Shown here one piece after another: positions 1 through 9,099 of a stretch of 64,000 nt of DNA (positions within the stretch are counted from its first letter, which is position 1; each line of letters starts with the position of its first letter). The stretch lies in NCBI RefSeq assembly GCF_000012985.1, contig NC_007645.1:1716501-1780500 (forward strand), given 5' to 3'. The translations under genes and the position numbers were made by a program. Origin of the DNA: Hahella chejuensis KCTC 2396. GTDB taxonomy: Bacteria; Pseudomonadota; Gammaproteobacteria; Pseudomonadales; Oleiphilaceae. A model generated the notes under the pieces. That model had not been told where the DNA came from. It did no database searches and saw nothing but the letters and a program-made list of their open reading frames with translations.

Positions 1-1839
1 GATGCGCTGTTCTCTGCAGGCATGACTACCGTTACCAGCATAGGCGCAGGTGGCGCCACTATAACCACGCTAACAGCGGGAGCAAGCGCCTTTGCAACAG
101 CGGCGGGGGCATTTGTCGGCGGCCTTGCCGGCAGCGCTGTTTCTCAACTTGCGGCAAAAGAGCTGGACCTTCAGGACCACTTTTCACTTCGGTCTGCGCT
201 ACGCGGAGGGCTTACTGCCGCCGCCACGGCTGGGGTCAGCCAGTACATGGGGTGGGGGAAAGATATATCTTGGTCGGCAACCGCCGGCAAAGCTTTGACG
301 GCGGTAGGCGCAAACTACGCCGCAGGTAAACTCGTCAATCAAGAGACTCACTTCAGATGGCGAGATGTCGCTGCAAGTCTGGCGACGAGCGCCATTATGG
401 GGGGAACCGGACTCGGTAAGACAGGCAGTATTCTTCACAGCGGACTGGAAGCGCAAAGCTGGATGCCGAGCCCCCTGAGCACGCCTCTATCCTATTCAGC
501 GATAAGCGGAATAACGTCGGGAGTCGTGTCTGAAGCAGTGAAGACTGCTGTTTATGACAGTGAAGACTATCGTCCTGACTATGTGGGGATGATAGCGGGG
601 GTTGTTGGGAGTACTTTAGGTAGATTGGCAGTTGATGGATTAGCAGGAAGGAGCCAGCGCAGCAACGCTTTGGAAGTAAAAGCTGAAGCAGCAAAGAGCC
701 AGGGTGGCAATGCATTGGAAGAAAAAGCTGAAGCAGCAAAGAACCAGAGTGGCAATACTTTGGAAGTAAAGGCTGAAGCAGCCAAGAGCCAGAGTAGCAA
801 TGCTTTGGAAGTAAAATCTGAAACAACCTACCCTAAAAAAATTATATATGAAGACGGTCGGCCAGGCTTTTTATATGAGGATGGTACTATATCAATAGGC
901 TTGCCTGACTCTCCTTTATTATTGGTGGAAGACCTCCCTGAATACCCAACGAATACAGGGGGAGATGTAAATAAGGAAAAGATTAATACAAATTCTTATG
1001 GCGCGCCTAGGACGCTAGGTGCCACGGAACCTAGTATGCTGGAATCGTTAGGGACGCAATATGATTATTTCTTCGGTGAGTGGGAATTAGGGACGAAATA
1101 TGATTATTTCTTAGGTGCATGGGAGTTAGGGAAGCAAAGGGTGTTAGACAACCTTGACCAAGCAGCAATACAGGATGATGGTGGCATTATAACTTTTGCA
1201 GCAGCATTTATTAAATTCCCTGCTGAGATTGGGTTTGGGCTAATTGATACAGGCTTATCTCTTGGTGGAATTGCTGTATCGCCAAAGGTACGCCAATACC
1301 AAGTAGAACAGTGGGAATCTGCATGGAAAGACTTTACTACTACGTCACCCCTCATCATTGATGAGCTTGCTACAGATATCTTCTCTGGAGAGGATGATAT
1401 CAGGTTTACTATAGATAGTGATAGGGAGGTGATTAATGGGAAGGTGGTGATTGGGACTGATTTTTACGGGGCACAGTTTAAAAATGTCAATACGGCTGAA
1501 AAAAAAGGAGGGCGGTTTAAGACGGATGACGTGGTTAGATACGCTTCTGATTGGGATGGTAATAATTCAACCTCTATAATTCTTGAAAAAACAATGGAAT
1601 CTTTCTTTTTTCCATTACCTAAAGCATGGAAAGAAGCCGGTATAAAAATGGAGGTTTCAGCTGGGGCAAGATACAACCTGACTAGTTCGCAAGTTCGGTC
1701 TGCAGTTAACTTTAAGTTTAAAACGCCAGTACTGGACTTTGGTATTGATTGGAGAGGTGCGAGTCACAAGACCTCTAATGAGGAAGATTTTTATAATATT
1801 CTTGATGAGGGTGACGGCTATGATAACAGCGATTATTAA
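1..1839 (+). CDS. C-terminal part of a large polymorphic-toxin-like protein (5' truncated)
   Basis: The frame is open from base 1, so the window begins inside a longer gene; the first ATG at 22 is internal. The first ~210 residues are Gly/Ala/Ser-rich and helical, with repeated patterns such as W-x-D-V-A-A and G-L-T-A-A-A. This is typical of the region preceding the toxin tip in Rhs, YD-repeat and haemagglutinin-type giant proteins. Next come three and a half 15-residue repeats, a 13-residue duplication, and an AT-rich C-terminal ~240 residues that I cannot assign to a toxin family. The C-terminus ends in an acidic tail, DEGDGYDNSDY. Base composition falls sharply after about 830, as expected for an exchangeable toxin tip. 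The next gene overlaps its end, as immunity genes often do. Delivery system and activity are unknown. Confidence 0.6.
   Translation, partial: DALFSAGMTTVTSIGAGGATITTLTAGASAFATAAGAFVGGLAGSAVSQLAAKELDLQDHFSLRSALRGGLTAAATAGVSQYMGWGKDISWSATAGKALTAVGANYAAGKLVNQETHFRWRDVAASLATSAIMGGTGLGKTGSILHSGLEAQSWMPSPLSTPLSYSAISGITSGVVSEAVKTAVYDSEDYRPDYVGMIAGVVGSTLGRLAVDGLAGRSQRSNALEVKAEAAKSQGGNALEEKAEAAKNQSGNTLEVKAEAAKSQSSNALEVKSETTYPKKIIYEDGRPGFLYEDGTISIGLPDSPLLLVEDLPEYPTNTGGDVNKEKINTNSYGAPRTLGATEPSMLESLGTQYDYFFGEWELGTKYDYFLGAWELGKQRVLDNLDQAAIQDDGGIITFAAAFIKFPAEIGFGLIDTGLSLGGIAVSPKVRQYQVEQWESAWKDFTTTSPLIIDELATDIFSGEDDIRFTIDSDREVINGKVVIGTDFYGAQFKNVNTAEKKGGRFKTDDVVRYASDWDGNNSTSIILEKTMESFFFPLPKAWKEAGIKMEVSAGARYNLTSSQVRSAVNFKFKTPVLDFGIDWRGASHKTSNEEDFYNILDEGDGYDNSDY
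664..828 (+). repeat. 45-bp in-frame tandem repeat (about 3.7 copies)
   Basis: Units start at 664, 709, 754 and 799 (the last is partial). Each encodes 15 residues of the form NALEVKAEAAKSQGG. The charged, helix-forming unit probably makes a rod or linker between the Ala/Gly-rich part and the C-terminal tip. Confidence 0.85.
1048..1125 (+). repeat. 39-bp in-frame direct duplication
   Basis: Two adjacent copies (1048-1086, 1087-1125) encode LGTQYDYFFGEWE and LGTKYDYFLGAWE. The near-identical DNA suggests a recent duplication within the toxin-like gene. Confidence 0.8.
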
Positions 1840-2308
1840 ATCCTCTATGTTTTCCGAAAATGTTTTTTGTAAATCGGAGGACGTCAACTTGTCTATGTAT
1901 TCGTATTCTCTAAATGGTTTCTTTATTGATATTGTTAGGAGTGGTGATGTTGTTGCAAGAAGTGACTGTCTGAATGAGCTTGAATACCCTATTGGGAAGA
2001 AGTGGAATATACATAGATGTTATAAAGGAAAATTGATTGATAAAGTGATTGACTCTGATGGTTGTGAGCTGCTAAATATTGAGCGAGATTACAGGCCTGG
2101 TACATATTCGTTTTTTAATAATTATCTAAAAATAGATGTTCTTAATGAACGGTTTTCGATGGTTACTGAGCGTAAGCAGTGGAAGCTGTTTTCTCCAATA
2201 GAAGTTAAAGCTTTCTGTGAGGGGGATGTTGATATGGATTTATTGGTGATAAGTCTATTGTTGGCTTGGTTTAGATATGAGTATAGCTCTCATGATCAAA
2301 TGTATTAA
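1820..2308 (+). CDS. Small unknown protein, candidate immunity protein
   Basis: I do not recognise the family. The gene overlaps the end of the toxin-like gene by 20 bp and shares its AT-rich composition, the usual position of an immunity gene. ATG 1820 has GAGG at 1807-1810. A second possibility is TTG 1889 or ATG 1895, behind a stronger GGAGG at 1876-1880, which would give about 137 residues starting near MYSYSLNGFF. The protein has no clear signal peptide. It is moderately acidic and aromatic, and ends in a hydrophobic-aromatic helix (LLVISLLLAWFRYEY). Immunity function is inferred from position only. Confidence 0.6.
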   Translation: MITAIIKSSMFSENVFCKSEDVNLSMYSYSLNGFFIDIVRSGDVVARSDCLNELEYPIGKKWNIHRCYKGKLIDKVIDSDGCELLNIERDYRPGTYSFFNNYLKIDVLNERFSMVTERKQWKLFSPIEVKAFCEGDVDMDLLVISLLLAWFRYEYSSHDQMY

Positions 2309-2621
2309 TTTTCTTTTTTGGGAATATAAACTTCCCCTCTCGCGTGGGGGGGTGACTGAAAAAAGGGGGTGAAAATCATTTTGTGATATAAATCCGTATT
2401 TGTTGAAATTATATGTATATATGTTTTTCGAGTTAATATGAGCGTTTGTTAAAGTTTGTCTACAGCTGTGCGAGCACTTCAGTGGCGACATGTAAGTCTT
2501 CTTTTTACTGTAATGAAATAGCTTCTGGTTAGGGTCTATCAAATTCCCAGGCTATTAGAAACATTCCGATAGCTGGAATGTTCAGAGTTTTTCTGGGGTT
2601 AAATAATTTGATGCATGGATC
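2309..2621. other. AT-rich intergenic stretch without a convincing gene
   Basis: It holds an 8-bp inverted repeat AACATTCC/GGAATGTT (2560-2567 and 2575-2582), followed shortly by a run of T. This could be a weak terminator or an operator for the glycosyltransferase gene. A 95-codon minus-strand frame (2255-2542) crosses the neighbouring gene and has no usable ribosome binding site; I do not call it. Confidence 0.5.
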
Positions 2622-3815
2622 ATGTTTATTAATAAAAAAACTATCCTACTAGCCTGGGAATGGGGTGAAGGTTTAGGGCATTTAAGCAACTTGTTATTCG
2701 TTGCCAATTCGTTGCGGGAGTCTGGATGTGAGGTTGTTGTTGCAGTAAGAGATAAGGTTGCGGCATCTAAGCTTATTCGTGACCCGAATATTAAACTCAT
2801 TCAGGCTCCTGCATGGAGACGAAGAGCTAGGTCGATTGTTCATGATGTATCTAGCTTTTCAACAGTTTTATATAACTTTGGATTTACGGATCTTGCTTGT
2901 CTATATGACTGCGTCAGCGGTTGGAAGAGAGTGCTTCAAAATTACCAGCCGCAGATAGTTGTTTGTGAATTTGCGCCAGGGCTACAAGTCGCGGCTTATG
3001 GCTTGGGTATTGATACTGTTGCTGTTGGGAGCAGCTTTGCTGAACCTGACCCCAACCGCTATGGACTCAAAATTACAGGCGAAGCTGAAAAGCCTGAGGA
3101 CATCGATCTTCATATGGCGGTGCAAGACAACATTAATCGGGTCTTATCGCGCTTAAAAATGGCGACGCTGGAGTCTCTGGATGAACTCTTCAGAGTAAAG
3201 GGAACGTTGCTAACAACCTTGCCAGAAATTGATGTTTACCAGAGAAGGGTGGGTGGAGACTATCTTGGTCCTTTATCCATGACGCTTGGTGAATCTGAAA
3301 TCCGCTGGACTGAGCATGATAAACCCAAAGTTCTGGCTTACGTTAAGCCAGACTCTATGTTCTTCGAAGCTTTGATGCTAATGCTGTCGCGTTCGGGATG
3401 TAATGTGATCGCTTACGTCCCTAAGTCTGATAAAAGAGTCGCCGCCTCTGAATATGTCAGTGACACTATGAAAGTCTTTTCAAGCCCATTGGATGTAGTC
3501 TCGTTGATAGAGGGTGCGGACATTGTCGTCCATCATGGTGGGAATGGGCTTTTGTGCCAAACCTTATTAAAAGGCAAACCTCAGCTCCTTGCGCCAAATC
3601 ACCAGGAACAGCAGCTAAATGCGTTTAAACTTCAGGACCTGGGAGTGGGCTTGGTTGTGGAAAATGCTGATCTTGAGGAATGTGAGGAGTCTTTTAAGCA
3701 GCTTCTGGCAGATGTGTCCTATTCTGAATGCGCAAAAGGAGTTGCTGCTCGTTATAGTTTTATGACACAGGACTGGCAGAGAGAAAAAGTACGCTCAGTA
3801 TTTTCGCAAAGCTAG
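2622..3815 (+). CDS. Glycosyltransferase, GT1/UGT-like (GT-B fold)
   Basis: A 397-residue GT-B protein. The N-terminal nucleotide-fold half begins with a Gly-rich loop and His (W-G-E-G-L-G-H-L). The C-terminal half carries the UGT donor-site signature: VVHHGGNGLLCQTL, then a Pro and the Q-x-x-N motif (NHQEQQLNA). Such enzymes move a sugar from a UDP donor to a lipid, natural product or glycan. The acceptor cannot be told from sequence, and no sugar or natural-product genes lie beside it. ATG 2622 is the start giving a complete N-terminal Rossmann strand. The gene is followed by a rho-independent terminator. Confidence 0.75.
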   Translation: MFINKKTILLAWEWGEGLGHLSNLLFVANSLRESGCEVVVAVRDKVAASKLIRDPNIKLIQAPAWRRRARSIVHDVSSFSTVLYNFGFTDLACLYDCVSGWKRVLQNYQPQIVVCEFAPGLQVAAYGLGIDTVAVGSSFAEPDPNRYGLKITGEAEKPEDIDLHMAVQDNINRVLSRLKMATLESLDELFRVKGTLLTTLPEIDVYQRRVGGDYLGPLSMTLGESEIRWTEHDKPKVLAYVKPDSMFFEALMLMLSRSGCNVIAYVPKSDKRVAASEYVSDTMKVFSSPLDVVSLIEGADIVVHHGGNGLLCQTLLKGKPQLLAPNHQEQQLNAFKLQDLGVGLVVENADLEECEESFKQLLADVSYSECAKGVAARYSFMTQDWQREKVRSVFSQS

Positions 3816-3842
3816 GCGCCGATAAGCGCCGTTATTTGCATC

Positions 3843-3866
3843 AAAAAAGCCCGCAACAGCGGGCTT
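3843..3866. terminator. Bidirectional rho-independent terminator
   Basis: GCCCGC-AACA-GCGGGC hairpin (3849-3864) preceded by six A and followed by T-T-C-T. It lies between the convergent glycosyltransferase and antiporter genes; the A-run gives a good T-tail for minus-strand transcripts. Confidence 0.8.
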
Positions 3867-3879
3867 CTAATTCAAGTCA

Positions 3880-5199
3880 TTAACTTTGGACTTTGCCTTT
3901 AGGCAGTCCAATGACAATCGATATCAGCGCCATAAGCCCCAGTAGCCAGCAGTAGTGGATATTGCCGATCAGTTCTACTGGGGAGACTTTGGCCAGGGAT
4001 GACGCCAGCAGGGCTTGTGCGCCGTAGGGGATGACGCCCTGGACGACGCAGGAGAAAATGTCCATGAGGCTGGCGCTGCGACGTGGGTCGACCTGATAGC
4101 GGTCGGCGATATCTTTCGCCAGGCTGCCGGATAGAAGAATTGCAACGGTGTTATTGGCGGTGCAGACGTTGGTCAGGGCGACGGTGGCGCTGATGCTCAG
4201 TTCGCCGGCGCGGCTGGTGTGTTGTTTGGCTCCGCCCAGTCTGCTGATGCGGTCGATGGTTTTCGCCAGCCAGTCCAGGCCGCCCTGAGACTTCATCATG
4301 GCGCCGAGGCCGCCGATCAGCAGCGATAGGATCAGAATTTCCTGCATCCCTGTGTAGCCGGCGTAGATGTCCTTGGACCAGGCCGCCACGCTGTAGTCAG
4401 GCTGCATGAACAGACCAATCCCACCCGCCAGCACAATACCGCTGAACAGCACCAGCATAACGTTGACGCCCAATACCGCCAGCGCCAGCACTGCCACATA
4501 GGGCAGGATGCGGATCAATTCATAGTCTTTGGGCGCTTCCACTACCGCACTGCTGCTTTGGAAATACAGCCAGATCAGGGTCAATATGGCCGCTGGCGCC
4601 GCGATCATGAAGTTCAGCTTGAATTTGTCGCGCATTTCGCAGCCTTGGGTGCGAGTCGCGGCGATGGTGGTGTCGGAAATAATAGACAGGTTGTCGCCGA
4701 ACATGGCGCCCCCTACTACGGTGCCGATGGTCAGCAGCATGGGGAGTTCCGTTGCGTCAGCAACGCCCACAGCGATAGGGGCGATAGCGGCGATGGTGCC
4801 CATGGAGGTGCCCATGGCGGTAGCGACGAAAGCGGTGATGATGAACAGCCCCGGCAGCACCAGAGAAGGCGGTATCACGCTGAGTCCGAAGTTGACCGTG
4901 GCGTCCACACCGCCTACGGCTTTGGCGACGCTGGCGAAACCGCCCGCCAGCAGATAAATCAGAACCATGGTGATGATCGTGTTGTCGCCGACGCCTTTGA
5001 TAAAGGTTTCTATGCGCTCATTCAAGGTTCCGCGGGCCATCATTACCGCTAATAGAATGGCGGGCAGGATCGCGACCGGCGCGGAGATTTGATAAAAGGC
5101 GTATTCAACGCCTTCCGCCTGATACCAGAGGCCGCTGCCGACAAACAGCGCCAGGAACAGCGCCAGCGGAAGCAAAGCTAAGGGAGATGCTTGGGACAT
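3880..5199 (-). CDS. Na+/H+ antiporter, NhaC family
   Basis: A 439-residue, very hydrophobic inner-membrane protein with about 11-12 predicted helices. Conserved NhaC-family features are visible: GTSMGTIAAIAP and the following GGAMFGDNLSIISDTT, with acidic and polar residues inside membrane segments, and a second Ala/Asn-rich motif near the C-terminus (ALTNVCTANNTVAILLSG). Members exchange Na+ for H+ or carry related ions or carboxylates. A sodium role fits a marine bacterium, but the exact substrate is not proven. The gene stands alone, converging on the glycosyltransferase gene. Confidence 0.85.
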   Translation of the reverse strand: MSQASPLALLPLALFLALFVGSGLWYQAEGVEYAFYQISAPVAILPAILLAVMMARGTLNERIETFIKGVGDNTIITMVLIYLLAGGFASVAKAVGGVDATVNFGLSVIPPSLVLPGLFIITAFVATAMGTSMGTIAAIAPIAVGVADATELPMLLTIGTVVGGAMFGDNLSIISDTTIAATRTQGCEMRDKFKLNFMIAAPAAILTLIWLYFQSSSAVVEAPKDYELIRILPYVAVLALAVLGVNVMLVLFSGIVLAGGIGLFMQPDYSVAAWSKDIYAGYTGMQEILILSLLIGGLGAMMKSQGGLDWLAKTIDRISRLGGAKQHTSRAGELSISATVALTNVCTANNTVAILLSGSLAKDIADRYQVDPRRSASLMDIFSCVVQGVIPYGAQALLASSLAKVSPVELIGNIHYCWLLGLMALISIVIGLPKGKVQS

Positions 5200-5575
5200 A
5201 TTACTTCTTTATTCCACGATTGGTTGAGAGCCGCTCTGGTTGTGTGCAGACGCAGAGCGTGGACTGTAAAAAGGCGAAAGATTATAGGAAACGAAAAATT
5301 AATCTCTAATAATTTATCGTGATCGGGAGCTTAGTTTCGGTTATAAGCTTCGGCTTTTTAAGGCCATCTGGAAATATTTGGCGCTAAAACAAATCTTTAT
5401 GTCTCTTCATTATTGAGGAGTAACCGCGTCGCCTTGAGCGCGCCATGAGTTTTTCGTAGAGTCAACAAGCTGTCAGCTTTTCCGGGTGTCGGGTTTTCTG
5501 TAAATCCTTGGAAGTAGGGAAGCGCTGGCTGCTCACTGCAGTACTTTACGCAACTTCAGTCAAGGAATGATGGTT
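5200..5575. other. Intergenic region between divergent genes
   Basis: About 375 bp separating the minus-strand antiporter from the plus-strand protease. It must hold both promoters. I see no clear operator, hairpin or open reading frame with a ribosome binding site. Confidence 0.5.
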
Positions 5576-7261
5576 ATGAGATTAGCTTTGTTGTTGATGA
5601 CGGCAGTAGTATTGACAGGACTTCAGGGAGAGAGTGTTTTAGCGCAAGATTTCACTCTCCGACCGCAACGACTTATTGTTCACTATGCAGGCGATGCTTC
5701 GCCGCCTCGATCCTCTTCTTCCTTCTCTATAATTTCTCCCTCCGCACGCAACGCTTTGCAAAGCATGGATTATCTACGCCCCCTCGCTGTTGGCGCCCGC
5801 CGCTTGTATCAGGCAAAACGACGGCTGACGCAGAGTGAGCTGGCGCAGTTGAAACGAGACTTACTCAGTGACGCCAGTATCCTTGATGTGGAAGAGGACA
5901 TATTGCTGCAAAAGGCGACGGCGCCTAATGACCCACGTTATGGCGAGCAATGGGGATATTTCGACGAAGTGGCTGGCGTCAACGCACCGGCCGCCTGGTC
6001 CCTGGCTACAGGCGCGGGCGTGATTGCGGCTGTGTTGGATACGGGAATCGTCGCCCATTCGGATATGGACGCGAATGTTGTTCCGGGGTACGACTTTATC
6101 AGTGATCCAATCGTCGCCAATGATGGCGATGGGCGTGACGCTGATGCTGGCGACCCAGGGGACTGGGTGGCGCAAGATGAGTGCTATGACGGGTCGGAAG
6201 CAGAGAACTCCAGCTGGCACGGTTCGCATGTGGCGGGAACGATCGCTGCTGTCACCAATAACCAGGTTGGCGTTGCAGGCCTTGCGTTTAACGCTCGCAT
6301 ATTGCCCGTTCGCGTACTGGGCAAGTGTGGTGGGTATCTGTCGGATATTGCGGACGCTCTGGTATGGGCGGCGGGGGCTCCTGTCGATGGCGCGCCAGAG
6401 AATTTACATCCCGCCAAGGTTATCAACATGAGTCTGACAGGGCAGGGGCGTTGCGGTGGAACCATGCAGTCGGCGATCAATATGGCGCGCCAGCGTCATG
6501 TCAGTGTGGTGGTCGCCGCTGGCAACGCCAATGCGGATGTCCGCCAGTTTTTACCGGCGAACTGCAAAGGCGTGATCGCGGTGGCCGCCAACAACAGAGA
6601 GGGCGCGCGGGCCTGGTATTCCAACTTCGGGCGCAAAGTCGATGTCTCCGCGCCGGGTGGCGAGACTGATGTGCCCGGCAATGGCGTGCTGTCCATTTGG
6701 AATACTGGCCTGACTGTGCCGGGGGAGGAGGCCTATCAATTCTATCAAGGCACCAGTATGGCGACGCCCCATGTGGCCGGGATAGCTACTCTTCTGTATG
6801 AAGCTGACCCGGGGGCGACGCCGGGACGGATCGAAAGCGCTATAAAACTGGGAGCGAGACCCCTGCCCGGAGATTGTGACGGCGGATGCGGCGCAGGCAT
6901 CGCTGACGCTGCGCGGGCGCTGGCGGCGCTGAATGGCGACCTGCCGGCGCCGGCGCGGGGCGTGTTAAGGCTGGAGAATCTGCAAGGGGAGGAAAACGCA
7001 TGGGACTACTATCGCTTCGAAGTTCCGCGCGGCGCTATTGAAATGGTGGTCAGAAGCTTTGGCGGGACTGGCGACGTAGATCTTTATGTCGCCGACGATG
7101 TACGCCCCACACCGAATAAATATGATTGCCGCCCTTTCATAGACGGCAATGAAGAGCAATGCGTGTTTCCCAATCCTGAACCCGGCGTGTGGTTTATCGG
7201 GTTGCGCGGACGCCATAGCTATCGCGGCGTCAGCGTCACCGCCAGTTGGCGTAAACCCTAG
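5576..7261 (+). CDS. Secreted S8 subtilisin-like serine protease with C-terminal PPC domain
   Basis: The first ~24 residues form a Sec signal peptide ending A-L-A-like (SVLAQ). A propeptide-like segment of about 90 residues follows, then the S8 catalytic domain with Asp155 (VLDTG), His215 (HGSHVAGT) and Ser394 (GTSMATPHVAG). The last ~110 residues form a pre-peptidase C-terminal (PPC) domain (DYYRFEVP, GDVDLYV), often removed after secretion. Several Cys pairs suggest disulfides. ATG 5576 is chosen because AAGGA (5562-5566) lies 9 nt upstream; ATG 5567 is too close to it. Likely an extracellular protease. Confidence 0.93.
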   Translation: MRLALLLMTAVVLTGLQGESVLAQDFTLRPQRLIVHYAGDASPPRSSSSFSIISPSARNALQSMDYLRPLAVGARRLYQAKRRLTQSELAQLKRDLLSDASILDVEEDILLQKATAPNDPRYGEQWGYFDEVAGVNAPAAWSLATGAGVIAAVLDTGIVAHSDMDANVVPGYDFISDPIVANDGDGRDADAGDPGDWVAQDECYDGSEAENSSWHGSHVAGTIAAVTNNQVGVAGLAFNARILPVRVLGKCGGYLSDIADALVWAAGAPVDGAPENLHPAKVINMSLTGQGRCGGTMQSAINMARQRHVSVVVAAGNANADVRQFLPANCKGVIAVAANNREGARAWYSNFGRKVDVSAPGGETDVPGNGVLSIWNTGLTVPGEEAYQFYQGTSMATPHVAGIATLLYEADPGATPGRIESAIKLGARPLPGDCDGGCGAGIADAARALAALNGDLPAPARGVLRLENLQGEENAWDYYRFEVPRGAIEMVVRSFGGTGDVDLYVADDVRPTPNKYDCRPFIDGNEEQCVFPNPEPGVWFIGLRGRHSYRGVSVTASWRKP

Positions 7262-7277
7262 CCGCCGCTATTTCCAT

Positions 7278-8912
7278 TCAGACTGAGTTGACCTGCCTGA
7301 TGCTGTCAAAATGAAGGCCGTATTTGGCCAGATATTGACGCAACCGATGGGAGTCGTTCGTCTGTTTTTTGCGCAGGCGGGATGCATTATAAATCGTGCG
7401 TCCCGCCTCCGCGCCGTCCCGGCAGTTTCTGCACACTTCGATGACGGCTTTCAGTTGCACTTTCTCAATGTAATCAACATGCTCAAGCTGTTCGAGGTCG
7501 AGATATTGGGCCAGAAAGTCATCCAGAGATAAGCTGCTCGCCATGGTCGGCGATTCTGCATGCGACCATAAATAACGCAGTCGCTGTAGCTCCTCGTCCA
7601 CATGATCCGTCTTGATGCGCCCTTTGTCCGCCAGAGTCGCCATGCGCACGATGCTGGCGTTGAGGTCGCGGAAATTGGCGGGCCAAAGCGCTTCAGGAGA
7701 CAATGCGAACTCAAGATAGCGGGCGCGGGCTTCTTTGTTGAACGTCACCCTCTCACCGTGGTTGCGCTCAAATCGATCCAGTTCGTACTCAATATTGGGT
7801 TCGACGTCCTGTTTTCGCTCCGCCAGTCCGGGAAGACGGTAAGTCCATAAATTGATGCGGGCAAAAAGATCTTCTCTGAAGCGTCCTTCCCTGACTTCCT
7901 TGCGCAGGTCCTTATTAGTGCCGGCGATCAGCTGAAAGTCGCTTTTCTCCTCCAGGTCCGCGCCCATGGGCAGAAAGCATTTGTCTTCGATGGCGCGTAA
8001 CAGCATGGCCTGTTCATCCAGGCCCAGTTCGCCGACTTCATCAAGAAACACCATGCCTTTATCGGCGCGTTTCAGTAAGCCGTCCCGCTTGTCTACGGCA
8101 CCGGTGAATGCGCCTTTTTTATGGCCGAATAAGGTGGACATGGCGTTGTCGCCCACCAGTGTGGCGCAGTTGGTTTCCACGAAGTCGCCGCTTACCAGGT
8201 TGCGTTTCTTCTTCAGCTCATAGATACGGCGAGCGATATGGGACTTGCCGGCGCCGGTCGGACCGGTGATTAACATAGGCGCGATAGAGCGCTGCGCGAC
8301 CAGTTCGATTTGCTGAATCATCCGGTTGAACGCCGGGTTGCGGGTCTGAATGCCGGATTTCAGAAAATCCTCACCCTCAAGGTGATCCTTGCGAAAACGC
8401 TCCGCAATTGCGTCGTACTTGGAAAGATCCAAATCAATGATCTGGTGGCCCGGTTCGGTCGCGCCTTCCTTGGGCGGCGCTGTTTGCAATAGCTTGCCAG
8501 GAAAGAGCCGAGACTCATGTAGCAGGAAGATAACGATCTGCTGAATATGCGAGCCGGTGGTGATGTGGAAGAAATAGTTGGCGCTGGGATCAAACCTGAA
8601 GTCGGAAAGAAAGTCTCGTAACTGCAGATAGGTGACTTCCAATTCCCATGGGGAGGAGAAGTTCACTTCATGAATGGCGATTTGCGTGTCAGGGCTGATG
8701 ACCTTGACGTCTCCCGCGACCTCTTCGGCAAGCGCCATATCTTTGCGGGAGCTGAGTAAATGCAGCTCATCCACCGGAAAATGCTCAGGACGTTGCGCGA
8801 TAGAGACATTCGGCCGCCAGCGCTCCCAGCGCTTCTCAAACTTGCCGCGACGCTTGGACACGACATCCAAAGTCGTGCCGAGAATAGATAGGACGATATT
8901 TTTTCTGTTCAT
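7278..8912 (-). CDS. rtcR: RtcR, sigma-54-dependent RNA-damage-responsive activator
   Basis: 544 residues from ATG 8912; the N-terminus MNRKNIVLSILGTTLD aligns with known RtcR proteins, and the longer frame from 8990 does not. Residues 1-185 form the RtcR-type CARF domain (ITTGSH motif near 117). The AAA+ sigma-54 activator core follows, with Walker A GPTGAGKS (217-224), the sigma-54 loop GAFTGA (267-272), Walker B VFLDE, and a C-terminal helix-turn-helix region. In E. coli and Salmonella the CARF domain senses cleaved tRNA ends and RtcR turns on rtcBA (RNA ligase and cyclase). No rtcB or rtcA lies in the window. The divergent unit is instead a tRNA operon with a sigma-54 promoter, which is RtcR's probable target. 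Confidence 0.93.
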   Translation of the reverse strand: MNRKNIVLSILGTTLDVVSKRRGKFEKRWERWRPNVSIAQRPEHFPVDELHLLSSRKDMALAEEVAGDVKVISPDTQIAIHEVNFSSPWELEVTYLQLRDFLSDFRFDPSANYFFHITTGSHIQQIVIFLLHESRLFPGKLLQTAPPKEGATEPGHQIIDLDLSKYDAIAERFRKDHLEGEDFLKSGIQTRNPAFNRMIQQIELVAQRSIAPMLITGPTGAGKSHIARRIYELKKKRNLVSGDFVETNCATLVGDNAMSTLFGHKKGAFTGAVDKRDGLLKRADKGMVFLDEVGELGLDEQAMLLRAIEDKCFLPMGADLEEKSDFQLIAGTNKDLRKEVREGRFREDLFARINLWTYRLPGLAERKQDVEPNIEYELDRFERNHGERVTFNKEARARYLEFALSPEALWPANFRDLNASIVRMATLADKGRIKTDHVDEELQRLRYLWSHAESPTMASSLSLDDFLAQYLDLEQLEHVDYIEKVQLKAVIEVCRNCRDGAEAGRTIYNASRLRKKQTNDSHRLRQYLAKYGLHFDSIRQVNSV

Positions 8913-8933
8913 CGAAATTTGGGGCGTATCCAA

Positions 8934-9047
8934 GGCAATATTTTGATATCCAGCATGATATTTATTGCCGCGCTTATAAGCTACGACCAATACGGTATTT
9001 TCTACTCGGTAATTTTATAAATCATTATAAAACAATGTCTTATTGTT
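8934..9047. promoter_or_regulatory. Dyads upstream of the sigma-54 promoter, candidate RtcR activator sites
   Basis: Three inverted repeats lie between rtcR and the -24 element: GGCAATA/TATTGCC (8934-8940, 8963-8969), TTTTATAA/TTATAAAA with a 4-nt spacer (9013-9032), and AACAAT/ATTGTT (9031-9047). They sit roughly 50-160 bp upstream of the predicted start, where sigma-54 activators bind. The link to RtcR is inference. Confidence 0.4.
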
Positions 9048-9071
9048 ATGTTTGGTGAGGCGAAAATAAGT

Positions 9072-9087
9072 TGGCACGCCGCTCGCT
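9072..9087 (+). promoter_or_regulatory. Sigma-54 (-24/-12) promoter of the tRNA operon
   Basis: TGGCACG-CCGC-TCGCT matches the sigma-54 consensus TGGCACG-N4-TTGCW with one difference (TC for TT). The invariant GG (9073-9074) and GC (9085-9086) are correctly spaced. The predicted start is near 9097-9098, about 65 nt before the first tRNA. It points away from rtcR and towards the three tRNAs. tRNA genes normally use sigma-70, so this is exceptional. Confidence 0.8.
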
Positions 9088-9099
9088 ATAACAGCTACA

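Noticed and set aside
2255-2542. 95-codon minus-strand frame in AT-rich DNA
   Set aside because: Poor ribosome binding site, low-complexity composition, overlaps the candidate immunity gene.
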